A DNA stretch of 64,000 nucleotides, from NCBI RefSeq assembly GCF_042429435.1, contig NZ_JBHMAF010000108.1; one strand, written 5' to 3'. The translations under genes were made by a program, and so were the position numbers. Origin of the DNA: Ectobacillus funiculus (GTDB lineage Bacteria; Bacillota; Bacilli; Bacillales; Bacillaceae_G). Below the pieces are notes generated by a model. It was not told the origin of the DNA. It saw only the letters and a program-made list of their open reading frames with translations, and ran no database searches. This document shows, piece after piece, positions 16,086 through 25,449 of this stretch (positions are counted from its first letter, which is position 1; every line of letters begins with the position of its first letter).

Positions 16086-17489
16086 ATGTCGAGTATCAAT
16101 TGGTTAGAAGAGGTGCAAAAGCAGCAGCAGGGTTTAATTGACGATACACAGCAGTTTTTACGCGTGAAAAGTGTTCTTGACGAAACAACCAAGGGTGATG
16201 GTGCTCCCTTTGGAGAAGGTATCGCTCAGGCTCTTTCATTTATGCTTGAGAAGGGAAAGCAGGATGGTTTTGTAACAAAGGATTTGGATGGTTATGCAGG
16301 TCATATCGAAATGGGGCAAGGCGAGGAGTTAATCGGCGTATTATGTCATGTGGATGTAGTACCTGAGGGAGATGGATGGAAAAGTGATCCATATGCCGCT
16401 GACATTCGGAACGGTAATATTTATGCGCGTGGTGCAATTGACGATAAAGGTCCAACGATGGCTGCTTATTATGCGATGAAGATTGTGAAGGAGCTGGGAC
16501 TTCCTTTGCGAAAGCGCATTCGAATGATTTTGGGCACAGATGAGGAAAGCCATTGGCGCTGCGTAGAGCATTATTTTCGTCATGAGGAAATGCCGACGAT
16601 GGGATTTGCTCCGGATGCGGATTTTCCAATCATTAATGCGGAAAAAGGTATTTGCGATCTCTATCTAGCGCAGCAGCCCTCCCCTACTGATGGGGAAAAT
16701 GTACTTTTATCGTTCCAATCAGGCAGACGACTGAATATGGTACCAGATTATGCGAAGGCAATAGTACAAACAAAACAAGCGCAGCAGCTTGCTGCTGTAT
16801 ATGAAGCATGGCTGCAGTCTGCGGGATACAGAGGGAAAGCAAATATGAGCAATGATGAGGTAGAGCTTGAGTTAACCGGACGTTCCGCACATGGATCAAC
16901 TCCAGAAAAAGGTGAGAATGCAGGTGTGCGTTTAGCAGGATTTCTAGCAGAACACGAATTGGATAAGCAAGGTGCTGCTTTCGTGCGTTTTGTTTCCCGA
17001 TCTTTTGGAAGTGATACTAGAGGTATACATTTAGGCATACAGTATAACGATGATATTACTGGTGACTTAACTGTTAACGTTGGTCTTCTTTCCTATAGAA
17101 AGGAGGAAGGAGGTACATGCGGTCTTAATATTCGCTATCCAGTTACGACAGATTTAAAGGATACCTTGCGAGTTTTACGTAACTCTGTAGGAGCTCAAGG
17201 CTTTGGAGTACGAGATATCTCTGATTCTAAACCGCATCATGTAGATAAAGAGCATGTGTTGGTGCGGACACTTCAGCGGGTATACGAAGAACAAATGGGA
17301 GAAAAGGCTGAGCTGTTGGCAATCGGTGGAGGGACGTATGCTCGCTCACTACAAGCAGGTGTAGCGTTTGGACCGCTATTTCCGGGAAAGGAAGAACTTG
17401 CGCATCAAAAAGATGAGTATATCGAGATTGAAGATTTGCTAAGGGCAACTGCTATTTATGCACAAGCGATTTATGAATTGGCGAAATAA
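16086..17489 (+). CDS. pepV: Dipeptidase PepV-type (M20 family)
   Basis: Zinc-dependent cytosolic dipeptidase. The ATG at 16086 (MSSINWLEEVQ) has AGAGGTG six bases upstream; the GTG at 16077 lies inside that site. The protein is 467 residues. M20 motifs are visible: CHVDVVPEGDGW with the first metal His near residue 88, GAIDDKGP with the bridging Asp, GTDEES with the catalytic Glu, and a lid domain in between. The C-terminus has the GGGTYAR loop of PepV enzymes. The TAA stop coincides with the first codon of a minus-oriented element copy. Confidence 0.92.
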   Translation: MSSINWLEEVQKQQQGLIDDTQQFLRVKSVLDETTKGDGAPFGEGIAQALSFMLEKGKQDGFVTKDLDGYAGHIEMGQGEELIGVLCHVDVVPEGDGWKSDPYAADIRNGNIYARGAIDDKGPTMAAYYAMKIVKELGLPLRKRIRMILGTDEESHWRCVEHYFRHEEMPTMGFAPDADFPIINAEKGICDLYLAQQPSPTDGENVLLSFQSGRRLNMVPDYAKAIVQTKQAQQLAAVYEAWLQSAGYRGKANMSNDEVELELTGRSAHGSTPEKGENAGVRLAGFLAEHELDKQGAAFVRFVSRSFGSDTRGIHLGIQYNDDITGDLTVNVGLLSYRKEEGGTCGLNIRYPVTTDLKDTLRVLRNSVGAQGFGVRDISDSKPHHVDKEHVLVRTLQRVYEEQMGEKAELLAIGGGTYARSLQAGVAFGPLFPGKEELAHQKDEYIEIEDLLRATAIYAQAIYELAK

Positions 17490-17616
17490 AGAAAACTCGC
17501 CGACTGGCGAGCCGTTAGGCGAAGACAGAGGCGTAGTTGCCCTTATACTGTATTCCTAAAATTTCTCACTACGTCGAATTGTCTTCTAGCTAGAAATTTA
17601 TGCTTTTTTAAAGTAT
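17487..17616 (-). repeat. Intergenic element copy 9, starting in the pepV stop codon
   Basis: TAAAGAAAACTCGCC begins exactly at the pepV TAA. The right hairpin is CTCGCCgacTGGCGAG; the left hairpin pairs TTTCT with AGAAA. Confidence 0.92.
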
Positions 17617-17627
17617 AAGCATACCGC

Positions 17628-17661
17628 TCTCCAGGAAGGGGAGCGGGCTTCTTTTTGCTTT
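17628..17661 (+). terminator. Intrinsic terminator
   Basis: CCGCTCTCC and GGAGCGG form a stem around AGGAAGG, followed by GCTTCTTTTTG; it lies just after element copy 9 and probably ends pepV transcripts. Confidence 0.75.
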
Positions 17662-17723
17662 ATAGCTTGGGAAAGGGACATTTTTTAGGGATGTGTCCGC
17701 TTTTCTGATAAGGAGGAAGAAAT

Positions 17724-18923
17724 ATGAATATCTCTACACAGATGGAAAAGCGAAATATCGGAAACGTATTTCGTTTATATTATTTTGTTGTTTTCTTTGG
17801 TCTAGGAGCATTGTTTCCGTTACTTGGGGTATACTTAAAGGAATATGTGCATTTATCGGGTGTACAAGTCGGAAATATTATGTCCATTGGTCCGGTGATT
17901 ATGATTTTTGCTCAGCCACTCTGGGGAATGCTATGTGATTATACACAAAGGCCCCGGCAAATTCTGCTTCTAACGCTGCTTGTGACTGCAGGGATGGCTT
18001 TTTTGTATTCCATGACCGTAGTATATCCACTGCTGCTTCTCATTGCTGTTTTGCTTGCATTTGGACAAAGCGGTGTTATACCTGTTTCAGATAGCATTAC
18101 GCTCAGTTACGTACAAAGGGTGGGCGGCAATTATGGAGCCATTCGCTTGTATGGAGCGCTTGGTTATGCAGCGGCCGTATTAATCTCAGGGAAAGCAACG
18201 GATTATTTCGGTGTTCATGTTATTTTCTACATATTTACTTTTGTTTGGATTATGGCAGCGTTATTAACAGGGCTGTTGCCAAAGCAAGGAACACCCCTTC
18301 GCGCCAATATTATAGAGGGTGCGAAAACGTTGCTGAAGAAGCGTGAGTTTGCTGTGTTTTTAGTGTGTACATTTCTAATTTTCGGCCCATCTCAAGCAAG
18401 CAATACATACCTTGGTTTGCTTATCTCAGAGCTAGGGGGGACGATGACCGGTATCGGTTTTGCATTTTTGTTGGCCGCTGGCAGTGAAGCTCCGTTTATG
18501 AGAATGGCAGCGTATTGGATTCAGAAGGCGGGCATGAATCGAATCCTTATTCTTGCTGCTTCAGTCTCCGCGCTGCGCTGGCTATTATACTTTTTTGAGC
18601 CTCCTTTAGCGATTATATATGCAACGACAATTTCGCAAGGGATATCGGTCGGGTTATTTATTCCAACTGCCTTACAGTATGTTCGGGATATGACTCCGCC
18701 TTCCATGCAATCCACAGCTGTATCATTATATGCCACAGCTGGCGGAGGGGTTGGGGCGTGGTTTTGTACGTTTATCGGCGGTTTCCTGCTAGACCGATTT
18801 GGAATCCAAAGCGTATACTTAGCTTACTTCATTTTAACAATGGGCGGTCTCTTAGTATTTCTGCTAGAAGCGGCGCGAACAAAACAAATAGAGGAAGGGC
18901 TAGAAAGAAAGGAGAGTGCATGA
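17724..18923 (+). CDS. Major facilitator superfamily transporter
   Basis: A 399-residue membrane protein with about 12 hydrophobic helices. It has the features of the LacY/nucleoside-permease-like MFS group: an N-terminal YYFVVFFGLGALFPLLGVYLKEY helix, the loop motif DYTQRPRQIL, and NYGAIRLYGALGYAAAVLISGKATDYFG mid-protein. The start is well supported by AAGGAGGAAG. The stop TGA shares one base with the following thpR gene, so they are translationally linked. Substrate unknown; no binding site for a known sugar or drug is evident. Confidence 0.85.
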   Translation: MNISTQMEKRNIGNVFRLYYFVVFFGLGALFPLLGVYLKEYVHLSGVQVGNIMSIGPVIMIFAQPLWGMLCDYTQRPRQILLLTLLVTAGMAFLYSMTVVYPLLLLIAVLLAFGQSGVIPVSDSITLSYVQRVGGNYGAIRLYGALGYAAAVLISGKATDYFGVHVIFYIFTFVWIMAALLTGLLPKQGTPLRANIIEGAKTLLKKREFAVFLVCTFLIFGPSQASNTYLGLLISELGGTMTGIGFAFLLAAGSEAPFMRMAAYWIQKAGMNRILILAASVSALRWLLYFFEPPLAIIYATTISQGISVGLFIPTALQYVRDMTPPSMQSTAVSLYATAGGGVGAWFCTFIGGFLLDRFGIQSVYLAYFILTMGGLLVFLLEAARTKQIEEGLERKESA

Positions 18924-19471
18924 TGAAGTCACATTACTTTCTTGCTGTTTCGTTGCCGGAAACGGTGAAGGATGCTTTAGAGGCATGGAGGCAGCAGCAC
19001 CAAAAGGAGCTTCCATTTCAGTCATGGGTGCACCATGACGATTATCATATTACACTCGTATTTTTAGGAGAGGTGTCATCCCTCTTGTTATCTCGTATAC
19101 AGGAGGAGATGCAGCAGCTTTCTATCAATCGAAGATTTTCTATTACTGTACAAGGAATTGGAGCCTTCGGGTTAGCTGAACGTCCTCGGGTTTTATGGGC
19201 TGGGATTACGCATCCGCCTGAGCTGTTTGCTTTGCAAAAACAAGTGTACAATTTTTGTGAAGCTCTTGGCTTTTCACTTGAAACACGTCCGTATCGTCCC
19301 CATATTACACTAGCGAGAAGATGGCGCGGCGAATATCCATTAACAGACTTGCAGCAACGAAAAAACCATGAGCTATCATTTTCGGTTGAGAAAATTACAT
19401 TATACAAAAGTCATTTGCAACGGACGCCAAAGTATGAGGAGATTTTTAGTATCCTTCTGTCTGAATCTTGA
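18923..19471 (+). CDS. thpR: RNA 2',3'-cyclic phosphodiesterase (2H family)
   Basis: Cytosolic 2H phosphoesterase that opens 2',3'-cyclic phosphates on RNA ends. Two HxTx motifs, HITLVFLG near residue 44 and HITLARRW near residue 127, form the catalytic pair. I place the start at the second ATG of ATGATG (18923), seven bases after AAGGAGA, giving 182 residues; the first ATG (18920) is possible. B. subtilis YtlP is the counterpart. It overlaps the transporter stop by one base. The physiological RNA is unknown. Confidence 0.88.
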   Translation: MKSHYFLAVSLPETVKDALEAWRQQHQKELPFQSWVHHDDYHITLVFLGEVSSLLLSRIQEEMQQLSINRRFSITVQGIGAFGLAERPRVLWAGITHPPELFALQKQVYNFCEALGFSLETRPYRPHITLARRWRGEYPLTDLQQRKNHELSFSVEKITLYKSHLQRTPKYEEIFSILLSES

Positions 19472-19595
19472 AACCGTTTACTTAAAATATGAATATGCTG
19501 TTACAAATAAGAAAGTGGAACACGACTCTTTTTGTTCCAAGAGTACAATGACTTGCTTACAAAACATGCGGCTTTAGCGAAGCTGATTCATGGAA

Positions 19596-19641
19596 GCCTT
19601 CTGGGTGTTCCTCACCCCGGAGGGAAATTTTTTCTCTTTTT
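19596..19641 (+). terminator. Intrinsic terminator after thpR
   Basis: CCTTCTGGGTG and CACCCCGGAGGG form a GC-rich stem with a TTCCT loop, followed by AAATTTTTTCTCTTTTTTT. Confidence 0.85.
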
Positions 19642-19723
19642 TTGTATTGGTATTGCATAGAAGTTGGCAGACTGAAGAAGTAATATAAATTTGGAGAACG
19701 AAGGGAAGGATGGTGAGCACGGT

Positions 19724-21868
19724 ATGCTGAAGATTGAACGTCTATTTGAGGCGTATTTAGACGGTATGGACTATATTGTTGTATTACTGCCGCACTCGTA
19801 CGGTGTTTCTAGCCAATTTCTCCTACGGAAGGGAAAGCAGGAACGGCAGCTTCAAGTAATACACGTACACAATCTTCCCGGCTTTACCAAGTATGAATGC
19901 AAAGCAAGTGAGCATATCGAGATTGGAACGCCTTACCTTGTAGTTGATGAGCGGGAAAATGAGACAGACTTGCAAATTGGCGCTGTTATTCGTACGAAGG
20001 AGTTTGATGAGGCGTATTATTATGACGGAGATGATCTAGGGGTTACCTATACAGCACAAGAAAGTATATTTAAGGTGTGGTCTCCTCCCGCTTCTTTGAT
20101 GAAACTGCGTGTGTATAAAGAGGATGGGTACATTGATCATGAGATGACTCGCAGAGAAAATGGGGTTTGGAGCTATAGACTTTCCGGGGACTGGGAGGGT
20201 GCGCGATATACTTTTGTCGTGTGTGTTAACCTTGTGTGGCGCGAGGTAACGGACCCATATGCAAAAGCAATCACAGCTAATGGAGAGCATGGAGTCGTTA
20301 TAAATATGGAAAGAACAAGAGAGAAGCAAACAATAGGTTGCCCGTCCCTTGTTAATTTTACAGATGCTATTATTTATGAAGCACATATTCGAGACCTTAC
20401 AGTTCATCCAGATAGCGGAGTCCTGCAAAAAGGAAGATATTTAGGCATGACTGAGACGCAAACGATGAGCACAAAAGGGACAACAACAGGTCTTTCCTAT
20501 TTGAAGGAGCTTGGAATTACGCATTTAGAGCTGCTGCCGTTTAACCACTTTGGAGAAGTGGATGAGCAAAATCCTAAGGCAACATATAATTGGGGGTACA
20601 ATCCTCTCCACTTTAATGCGCCAGAAGGAAGCTATGCAACAAATCCAGCTGATCCGTACAGCCGCATCATTGAATTAAAACAAATGATTGAAGCTCTGCA
20701 CGAAAGCGGTATTGGGGTCATTATGGACGTTGTATACAATCATGTATATATACGCGAGGAATCATCATTTGAGAAGCTTGTACCAGGATATTACTTCCGT
20801 CATGATGCAAATGGCATGCCCTCAAACGGAACAGGGGTGGGGAATGATATTGCATCTGAACGGCGTATGGTTCGTAAATTTATTTTGGATTCTGTGCAGT
20901 ACTGGTTGCAGGAATACGGCGTAGACGGTTTTCGCTTTGACTTAATGGGAATTTTGGATTGGGGGACAATGAACGAAGTCCGCCGCGTTGTTGATGCCAT
21001 TCGACCCGATGTTTTAATTCTTGGGGAAGGCTGGGACTTAAATACACCGCTTCCTGCTGATCAAAAGGCAACCTTGGGAAATGCCAAATATATGCCGCGA
21101 ATTGCGCATTTTAATGATCGATTTCGGGATTACATCAAGGGGAGTACTTTTTCGATCTTTGACCAGGGCTATGCATTCGGTAATTGCAGTCATCTAGATG
21201 AGGTTAAGCGAGTAATTAGAGGAAGTGTCCCATTGCAGCCGCACGACACGGATTTGTTTGCTGAGCCTGAACAAACTGTTAATTATGTGGAATCACATGA
21301 TAACCATACGATGTGGGATAAACTGTCTCAAAGTAATGGAGAGGAGTCAGAAGCGCTGCGCAAGCACCGTCATCTTCTTGCAACTGCCATTACCCTTTTA
21401 TCGCAAGGCATTCCATTTTTACACGCCGGTCAGGAGTTTTATCGCACAAAGCAAGGGATTGAAAACAGCTATAACTCTCCAGATCATATTAATCAGATTG
21501 ATTGGAAACGAAAAGATCAAAATAGCGCGGCAGTTGAATATATAAAAGGACTCATTCGTTTACGCAGGTCACACGGCGCATTTCGTTTTGCATCAACCAA
21601 GCTTATTCAAAAGCATTGTTCTTTCTTAGCTGCTCCTGCACCTATTATCTTATATCACTTACATGATGTGGCTGCTTTTGGTCAGTGGAAAGAGATTCTC
21701 GTGTTATTTAATACGGGTGTGGATCCAAAGGTAGTGAAATTGCCGAGTACGGGAGAATGGCAAGTGCTTGTCAATGAGACCGAATCAGGTTCTCTTCCTA
21801 TTACTAGTCATGAGGGAGCAGAATTTGCAGTTGCACCAGTTAGCGCCTATGTCTTGGCGAAAATGTAG
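19724..21868 (+). CDS. amyX: Type I pullulanase
   Basis: Glycoside hydrolase family 13 debranching enzyme cutting alpha-1,6 links in pullulan and branched dextrins. The ATG at 19724 (MLKIERLFEAY) agrees with B. subtilis AmyX and gives 714 residues; no signal peptide is present, so it is intracellular. An N-terminal beta domain and CBM48-type module (FKVWSPPASL) precede the catalytic barrel. The type I pullulanase signature YNWGYNPL lies near residue 292, the nucleophile Asp is in GFRFDLMGILD, the acid Glu in LGEGWDL, and the third Asp in VESHDNHTMWDK. It is monocistronic. Confidence 0.94.
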   Translation: MLKIERLFEAYLDGMDYIVVLLPHSYGVSSQFLLRKGKQERQLQVIHVHNLPGFTKYECKASEHIEIGTPYLVVDERENETDLQIGAVIRTKEFDEAYYYDGDDLGVTYTAQESIFKVWSPPASLMKLRVYKEDGYIDHEMTRRENGVWSYRLSGDWEGARYTFVVCVNLVWREVTDPYAKAITANGEHGVVINMERTREKQTIGCPSLVNFTDAIIYEAHIRDLTVHPDSGVLQKGRYLGMTETQTMSTKGTTTGLSYLKELGITHLELLPFNHFGEVDEQNPKATYNWGYNPLHFNAPEGSYATNPADPYSRIIELKQMIEALHESGIGVIMDVVYNHVYIREESSFEKLVPGYYFRHDANGMPSNGTGVGNDIASERRMVRKFILDSVQYWLQEYGVDGFRFDLMGILDWGTMNEVRRVVDAIRPDVLILGEGWDLNTPLPADQKATLGNAKYMPRIAHFNDRFRDYIKGSTFSIFDQGYAFGNCSHLDEVKRVIRGSVPLQPHDTDLFAEPEQTVNYVESHDNHTMWDKLSQSNGEESEALRKHRHLLATAITLLSQGIPFLHAGQEFYRTKQGIENSYNSPDHINQIDWKRKDQNSAAVEYIKGLIRLRRSHGAFRFASTKLIQKHCSFLAAPAPIILYHLHDVAAFGQWKEILVLFNTGVDPKVVKLPSTGEWQVLVNETESGSLPITSHEGAEFAVAPVSAYVLAKM

Positions 21869-21913
21869 TATCGCTACTTGACGATAAGAATGTAATACAG
21901 GTAGAATTGATGA

Positions 21914-21962
21914 AGGTAGCTATTTTGGTCATAATACCATAATAGCTCTCTCTTTTTTTATA
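21914..21962 (+). terminator. Intrinsic terminator after amyX
   Basis: AGCTATTTTGGT and ACCATAATAGCT form a 12-bp stem around CATAAT, followed by CTCTCTTTTTTTAT. Confidence 0.88.
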
Positions 21963-22222
21963 GAGGAAAGAGCAGCTCGGGCGTCTCTTTATTTTGTATG
22001 CTTGCTTCATTTATGGACTGTAAAGCATCATAGAATGACAAGGGAATCTTTACTTAGGAGTAGAGCTGTCTGCTATATTTTTGAAATTGCAATCCTGTAC
22101 GAGTACTGATCATCAATTATATTTTGTACCGTATACAGGGTGTGAAATAATAAACGTGATAGAGACAGCAAGGAAGAGATGGATCGGAAATTCACTACAA
22201 CAAAAGGAATTGTTAGCGGGTA
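21963..22222. other. Intergenic region before ytmP
   Basis: About 260 bp with no element copy, no hairpin of note and no small frame supported by a ribosome site. A promoter for ytmP must lie here but none is clear. Confidence 0.5.
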
Positions 22223-23026
22223 ATGAACATGAAATGGTTGGAACAATGGTTAGGAGAAGATTGGAAGGTGACACCGGCCGGCGGAGCGACAGGTGATGCA
22301 TATATTGCTCAGCAGGGGGAACGAAAGCTGTTTTTAAAGCGGAACTCGTCACCTTTTCTTGCCGTGCTTTCGGCTGAAGGCATTGTTCCAAAATTACTTT
22401 GGACAAAGAGAATGACAAATGGAGATGTAATATCCGCCCAAGCGTGGCTAAATGGGAGAAAGCTGGAGTCTACAGAAATGAAGAACGAGAGTGTAGCGCT
22501 TTTGTTACAAAAAATTCACTCGTCTCAAGCATTGCTGCAAATGATTCAAAAGCTTGGAAAGAAGCCTTTTCTTGCTAACGATATTTTAAACGAGCTCCTC
22601 TCTATATTAGAGGAGAAGGTGAGCCAGAAGGGCGCTGTACAAAAAGGGCTTCAATATTTGCGTAGTTCGCTTGCGGAGGTTGCACATGAGGAGCTTGCTG
22701 TTTGTCATTGTGATGTCAACCATAACAACTGGATATTATCTGATGATAATGAGTTGTATTTAATTGATTGGGACGGAGCAGTTATTGCAGACCCTGCTTT
22801 AGACATTGGGATGCTGTTATACTGGTATGTACCGCAAAGTGAATGGAAATCATGGCTGAAGCATTATGACATTGAGATGACGAACTCACTTTTACGCCGT
22901 ATGGAATGGTACGTTATTGCTCAGTCTATTATATCTCTGCAGTGGTATACAACAAAGGGGAAGCAGGAGGAAGCTTCCTATTGGCATGATTACTTAGAAA
23001 GCCTCCTAGCCTCCCGCGCCTTTTAG
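22223..23026 (+). CDS. ytmP: Choline/aminoglycoside-kinase-like phosphotransferase YtmP
   Basis: A 267-residue protein of the APH/choline kinase fold. The Brenner-type catalytic loop reads CHCDVNHNNW near residue 164 (Asp and Asn kept, a Cys-Asp where many relatives have Gly-Asp) and the metal site is LIDWDGA 20 residues later. Near the N-terminus AGGATGDAYIA and LFLKRNSSPF supply the nucleotide Lys region. B. subtilis YtmP is the counterpart; the substrate is unknown. It starts MNMKWLEQW; the second ATG is equally possible. Its stop overlaps the end of convergent ytzH by four bases. Confidence 0.88.
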   Translation: MNMKWLEQWLGEDWKVTPAGGATGDAYIAQQGERKLFLKRNSSPFLAVLSAEGIVPKLLWTKRMTNGDVISAQAWLNGRKLESTEMKNESVALLLQKIHSSQALLQMIQKLGKKPFLANDILNELLSILEEKVSQKGAVQKGLQYLRSSLAEVAHEELAVCHCDVNHNNWILSDDNELYLIDWDGAVIADPALDIGMLLYWYVPQSEWKSWLKHYDIEMTNSLLRRMEWYVIAQSIISLQWYTTKGKQEEASYWHDYLESLLASRAF

Positions 23027-23301
23027 GATAGGCTATCTATTCCAGAAATCCATTGAGAAAGTTCATTCTGGTGATTCGAAATATGCTGATCTAAATCAGG
23101 AGAATATTTTCCTGATTGGCTATAATAATAGACGTCGTTCAGCATAGTTCTTGTATCGTCAGCTACATTGTCGTTTGTCATGAGTGACTTGATAATGCGT
23201 TCCATTTGTTCGCATTCGGCTATAGTTCCGCAGCAGTCACACTGATGATTTGTTAGAATGTCTTTTAATACAGTCATTTGATGCTCATGGTTGAGAGGCA
23301 T
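23023..23301 (-). CDS. ytzH: YtzH-like protein
   Basis: A 92-residue mostly helical protein. The start (MPLNHEHQMTVLKDIL) follows AAGGATG and matches B. subtilis YtzH; upstream frame is not needed. The visible family mark is DCCGTIAECEQMERIIKSLM near residues 20-40, with a CxxC-like cysteine group (CDCC). Function unknown. It is convergent with ytmP and the two stops overlap by four bases, so read-through of either gene would be antisense to the other. Confidence 0.85.
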   Translation of the reverse strand: MPLNHEHQMTVLKDILTNHQCDCCGTIAECEQMERIIKSLMTNDNVADDTRTMLNDVYYYSQSGKYSPDLDQHISNHQNELSQWISGIDSLS

Positions 23302-23344
23302 ATCAACACATCCTTTTGTAAAAGAATAAGAAAGTAGAACATTT

Positions 23345-23383
23345 GGGGCTTTGTCTAGCGGACTCGGTCTAGCCCCTTTTTGG
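23345..23383 (+). terminator. Possible terminator upstream of ytzH on the opposite strand
   Basis: GGGGCT and AGCCCC with an inner AGCG/CGGTCT pairing, followed by TTTTTGG. It could end ytmP transcripts running antisense through ytzH. The remaining 160 bp up to element copy 10 hold nothing recognisable. Confidence 0.45.
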
Positions 23384-23551
23384 AAAAGCATCTTCTCCAT
23401 AAACAGAAAAAGTGTCTTTCTGTGGGAAGAACCGTTTACTGTGAGAGAAACTTCAGCTGTGTCTGCTTTGCTTGTTGTTCCTTTGTAGTTTCCGTGATTG
23501 CTGTTTGTTTTATACGAGAGAAAGACCGAGTGCGCGTGTACTTGGTTTTTT

Positions 23552-23687
23552 ACACTGTAAGAAAGTATAAATTTCCAGCTAGAAGTGAATTCGACGTAGT
23601 CGAAAATTTTAGGAATACAGTATAAGTAAGGCTACGCCTCTGTCTTCGCCCAAAGGCAGGGCTCGCCAGTCGGCGAGTTTTCTTTAT
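23552..23687 (+). repeat. Intergenic element copy 10
   Basis: Near-complete copy (CTGTA/TACAG; right hairpin CTCGCCagtCGGCGAG with TTTTCTTTA), 28 bp before the trmB start and so within its likely 5' region. Confidence 0.93.
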
Positions 23688-23715
23688 TTGTTGGATTAAG
23701 AAGGGAAGAATACTG

Positions 23716-24369
23716 ATGCGTCTTAGACATAAACCATATGCAATGGAAATGATTGAAACTTATCCGCAATTTGTAATTGCCGATCCGGAGGCTTATAAAG
23801 GCAGCTGGGGAAAACTTTTTGGAAATAATAATCCGATTCACATCGAAGTTGGGACAGGGCGCGGTCGTTTTATTTATGAAATGGCAAAAGCACATCCCCA
23901 TATTAATTATATCGGTATTGAGAAATTTTCAAGTGTGGTTGTTGATGCCTTACAAAAGCTGATTGACGAAGAAGTGCCGAATTTGAAACTGATTAATAAG
24001 GATGCGAAGGATTTAACTGTATTTTTCGAAAGTGAAGAAATTGATCGTGTCTATTTGAATTTTTCTGATCCATGGCCAAAGGCTCGACATGAAAAACGGC
24101 GTTTAACGTATAAATCGTTTTTGCGAAATTATGAGCAAGTGCTTGTAAAGGATGGAGAAATTCACTTTAAAACGGATAACCAAGGATTGTTTGAATATTC
24201 TCTTATGAGTCTTGCGGAGTATGGCATGCTGCTGCACTATATTAGTCTTGATCTGCATAACAGCGATTTTGAAGGTAATATTATGACGGAGTATGAAGAG
24301 AAATTCTCAAGTAAAGGAAATCGTATTTATCGCGTAGAAGCAAGATTTCGTAATGAACCTGTGCTATGA
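23716..24369 (+). CDS. trmB: tRNA (guanine-N7-)-methyltransferase
   Basis: SAM-dependent enzyme that methylates G46 in the tRNA variable loop. It is 217 residues long. The SAM-binding motif IEVGTGRGRFIYEMA begins near residue 42, and the TrmB signature FSDPWPKARHEKRRLT is near residue 116; TDNQGLFEYS and the C-terminal FSSKGNRIYRVEA complete the family pattern. The start follows AAGAAGGGAAG. A terminator overlaps the stop codon. It is downstream of an element copy whose right end would need to be read through unless the promoter lies in the 28-bp gap. Confidence 0.95.
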   Translation: MRLRHKPYAMEMIETYPQFVIADPEAYKGSWGKLFGNNNPIHIEVGTGRGRFIYEMAKAHPHINYIGIEKFSSVVVDALQKLIDEEVPNLKLINKDAKDLTVFFESEEIDRVYLNFSDPWPKARHEKRRLTYKSFLRNYEQVLVKDGEIHFKTDNQGLFEYSLMSLAEYGMLLHYISLDLHNSDFEGNIMTEYEEKFSSKGNRIYRVEARFRNEPVL

Positions 24370-24385
24370 AGCACAGGTTTTTTGC
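24356..24385 (+). terminator. Intrinsic terminator overlapping the trmB stop
   Basis: AACCTGTGCT and AGCACAGGTT, perfect 10-bp stem with an ATGA loop that contains the stop, then TTTTGCTTT. Confidence 0.92.
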
Positions 24386-24445
24386 TTTGTTGTGTAACAA
24401 CTTCTTTTAGGTGTGTTACAATTACTGGAAAAGGGGAGTGGTAAC

Positions 24446-25303
24446 ATGGATACAATACAGATAGGAGAAATCAGTGTTACATGGCTTACAGGCGGGCGGA
24501 GCAACTTAGATGGTGGAGCGATGTTTGGGGTGGTGCCAAAGCCGCTTTGGTCACGCAAGTACGAATATAATGAACAAAATCAAATTCCGCTTCGCACAGA
24601 TCCAATTTTGTTACAAACAAAAGACGGGAATATGTTGATTGACTCGGGAATTGGAAATGATAAAATGAGCGACAAGATGAAGCGGAATCAAGGGGTAACC
24701 GCGGAATCTGCTGTTAGTGAATCCCTTTCAAAGCTTGGATTAACACCTCAGGATATTCATATTGTTCTCATGACACATTTGCACTTTGATCATGCCTCCG
24801 GTTTAACAAAGAAGGAAAATGGACAATTAACGTCAGTATTTCCGAATGCAAGGATTTATGTATCAGAGGTTGAATGGAACGAAATGCGCGGTCCGAATAT
24901 TCGTTCACGAAATACATATTGGAGAGAGAACTGGGAACCAATTGTGAATCAGGTGCAAACATTTCAAAAGGATATTAGGATTACAGAGCAGGTACGTATG
25001 GTGCATACAGGAGGTCATAGTGATGGACATGCAATTGTGCTGGTGCAGGACAAGGAGGAAATATTACTGCATCTTGGGGACTTATTGCCAACGCATGCGC
25101 ATCAAAATGTTCTTTGGGTTATGGCGTATGATGATTATCCGATGACATCCATTTCGCAGAAACAACAATGGATATCATACGGTGTAGAACAGAAAGCTTG
25201 GTTTACGTTTTATCACGATTATTATTACCGTGCGGTTAAGTGGGATAGAGAAGGAGTGCTAACGGAAAAGGTGGAAGCAGAGGGAAATAAAAAGCCCCTA
25301 TAA
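24446..25303 (+). CDS. ytnP: Metallo-beta-lactamase-fold hydrolase YtnP
   Basis: A 285-residue MBL-fold enzyme. The zinc motif is THLHFDHASG near residue 109, with further ligands in HTGGHSDGH near residue 190 and HLGDLLPTHAH. B. subtilis YtnP is the counterpart and has been reported to act as a lactonase that disrupts Streptomyces signalling; that activity is family knowledge. The ATG at 24446 has AAGGGGAG upstream. It has no signal peptide. Element copy 11 follows the stop by 14 bp. Confidence 0.9.
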   Translation: MDTIQIGEISVTWLTGGRSNLDGGAMFGVVPKPLWSRKYEYNEQNQIPLRTDPILLQTKDGNMLIDSGIGNDKMSDKMKRNQGVTAESAVSESLSKLGLTPQDIHIVLMTHLHFDHASGLTKKENGQLTSVFPNARIYVSEVEWNEMRGPNIRSRNTYWRENWEPIVNQVQTFQKDIRITEQVRMVHTGGHSDGHAIVLVQDKEEILLHLGDLLPTHAHQNVLWVMAYDDYPMTSISQKQQWISYGVEQKAWFTFYHDYYYRAVKWDREGVLTEKVEAEGNKKPL

Positions 25304-25317
25304 GAAGGACTTTATTT

Positions 25318-25449
25318 CACTGTAAGAAAGTATACATTTCCACCTAGAGACGAATTCGACGTAGTCGGAAATTTTAAGAATACGGTATAAGTGCGACTAC
25401 GTCTTCGTCGTCGCCCAAGGGCAGGGCTCGCCAGTTGGCAAGTTTTTTA
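25318..25449 (+). repeat. Intergenic element copy 11, ending in the ytzB stop
   Basis: Full-length, between convergent ytnP and ytzB. Its last bases (AGTTTTTTAG) contain, on the minus strand, the TAA stop of ytzB. Confidence 0.9.

Noticed and set aside
22081..22296. 71-codon frame before ytmP
   Set aside because: It overlaps the real ytmP start in another frame, has no ribosome site and no recognisable protein character.
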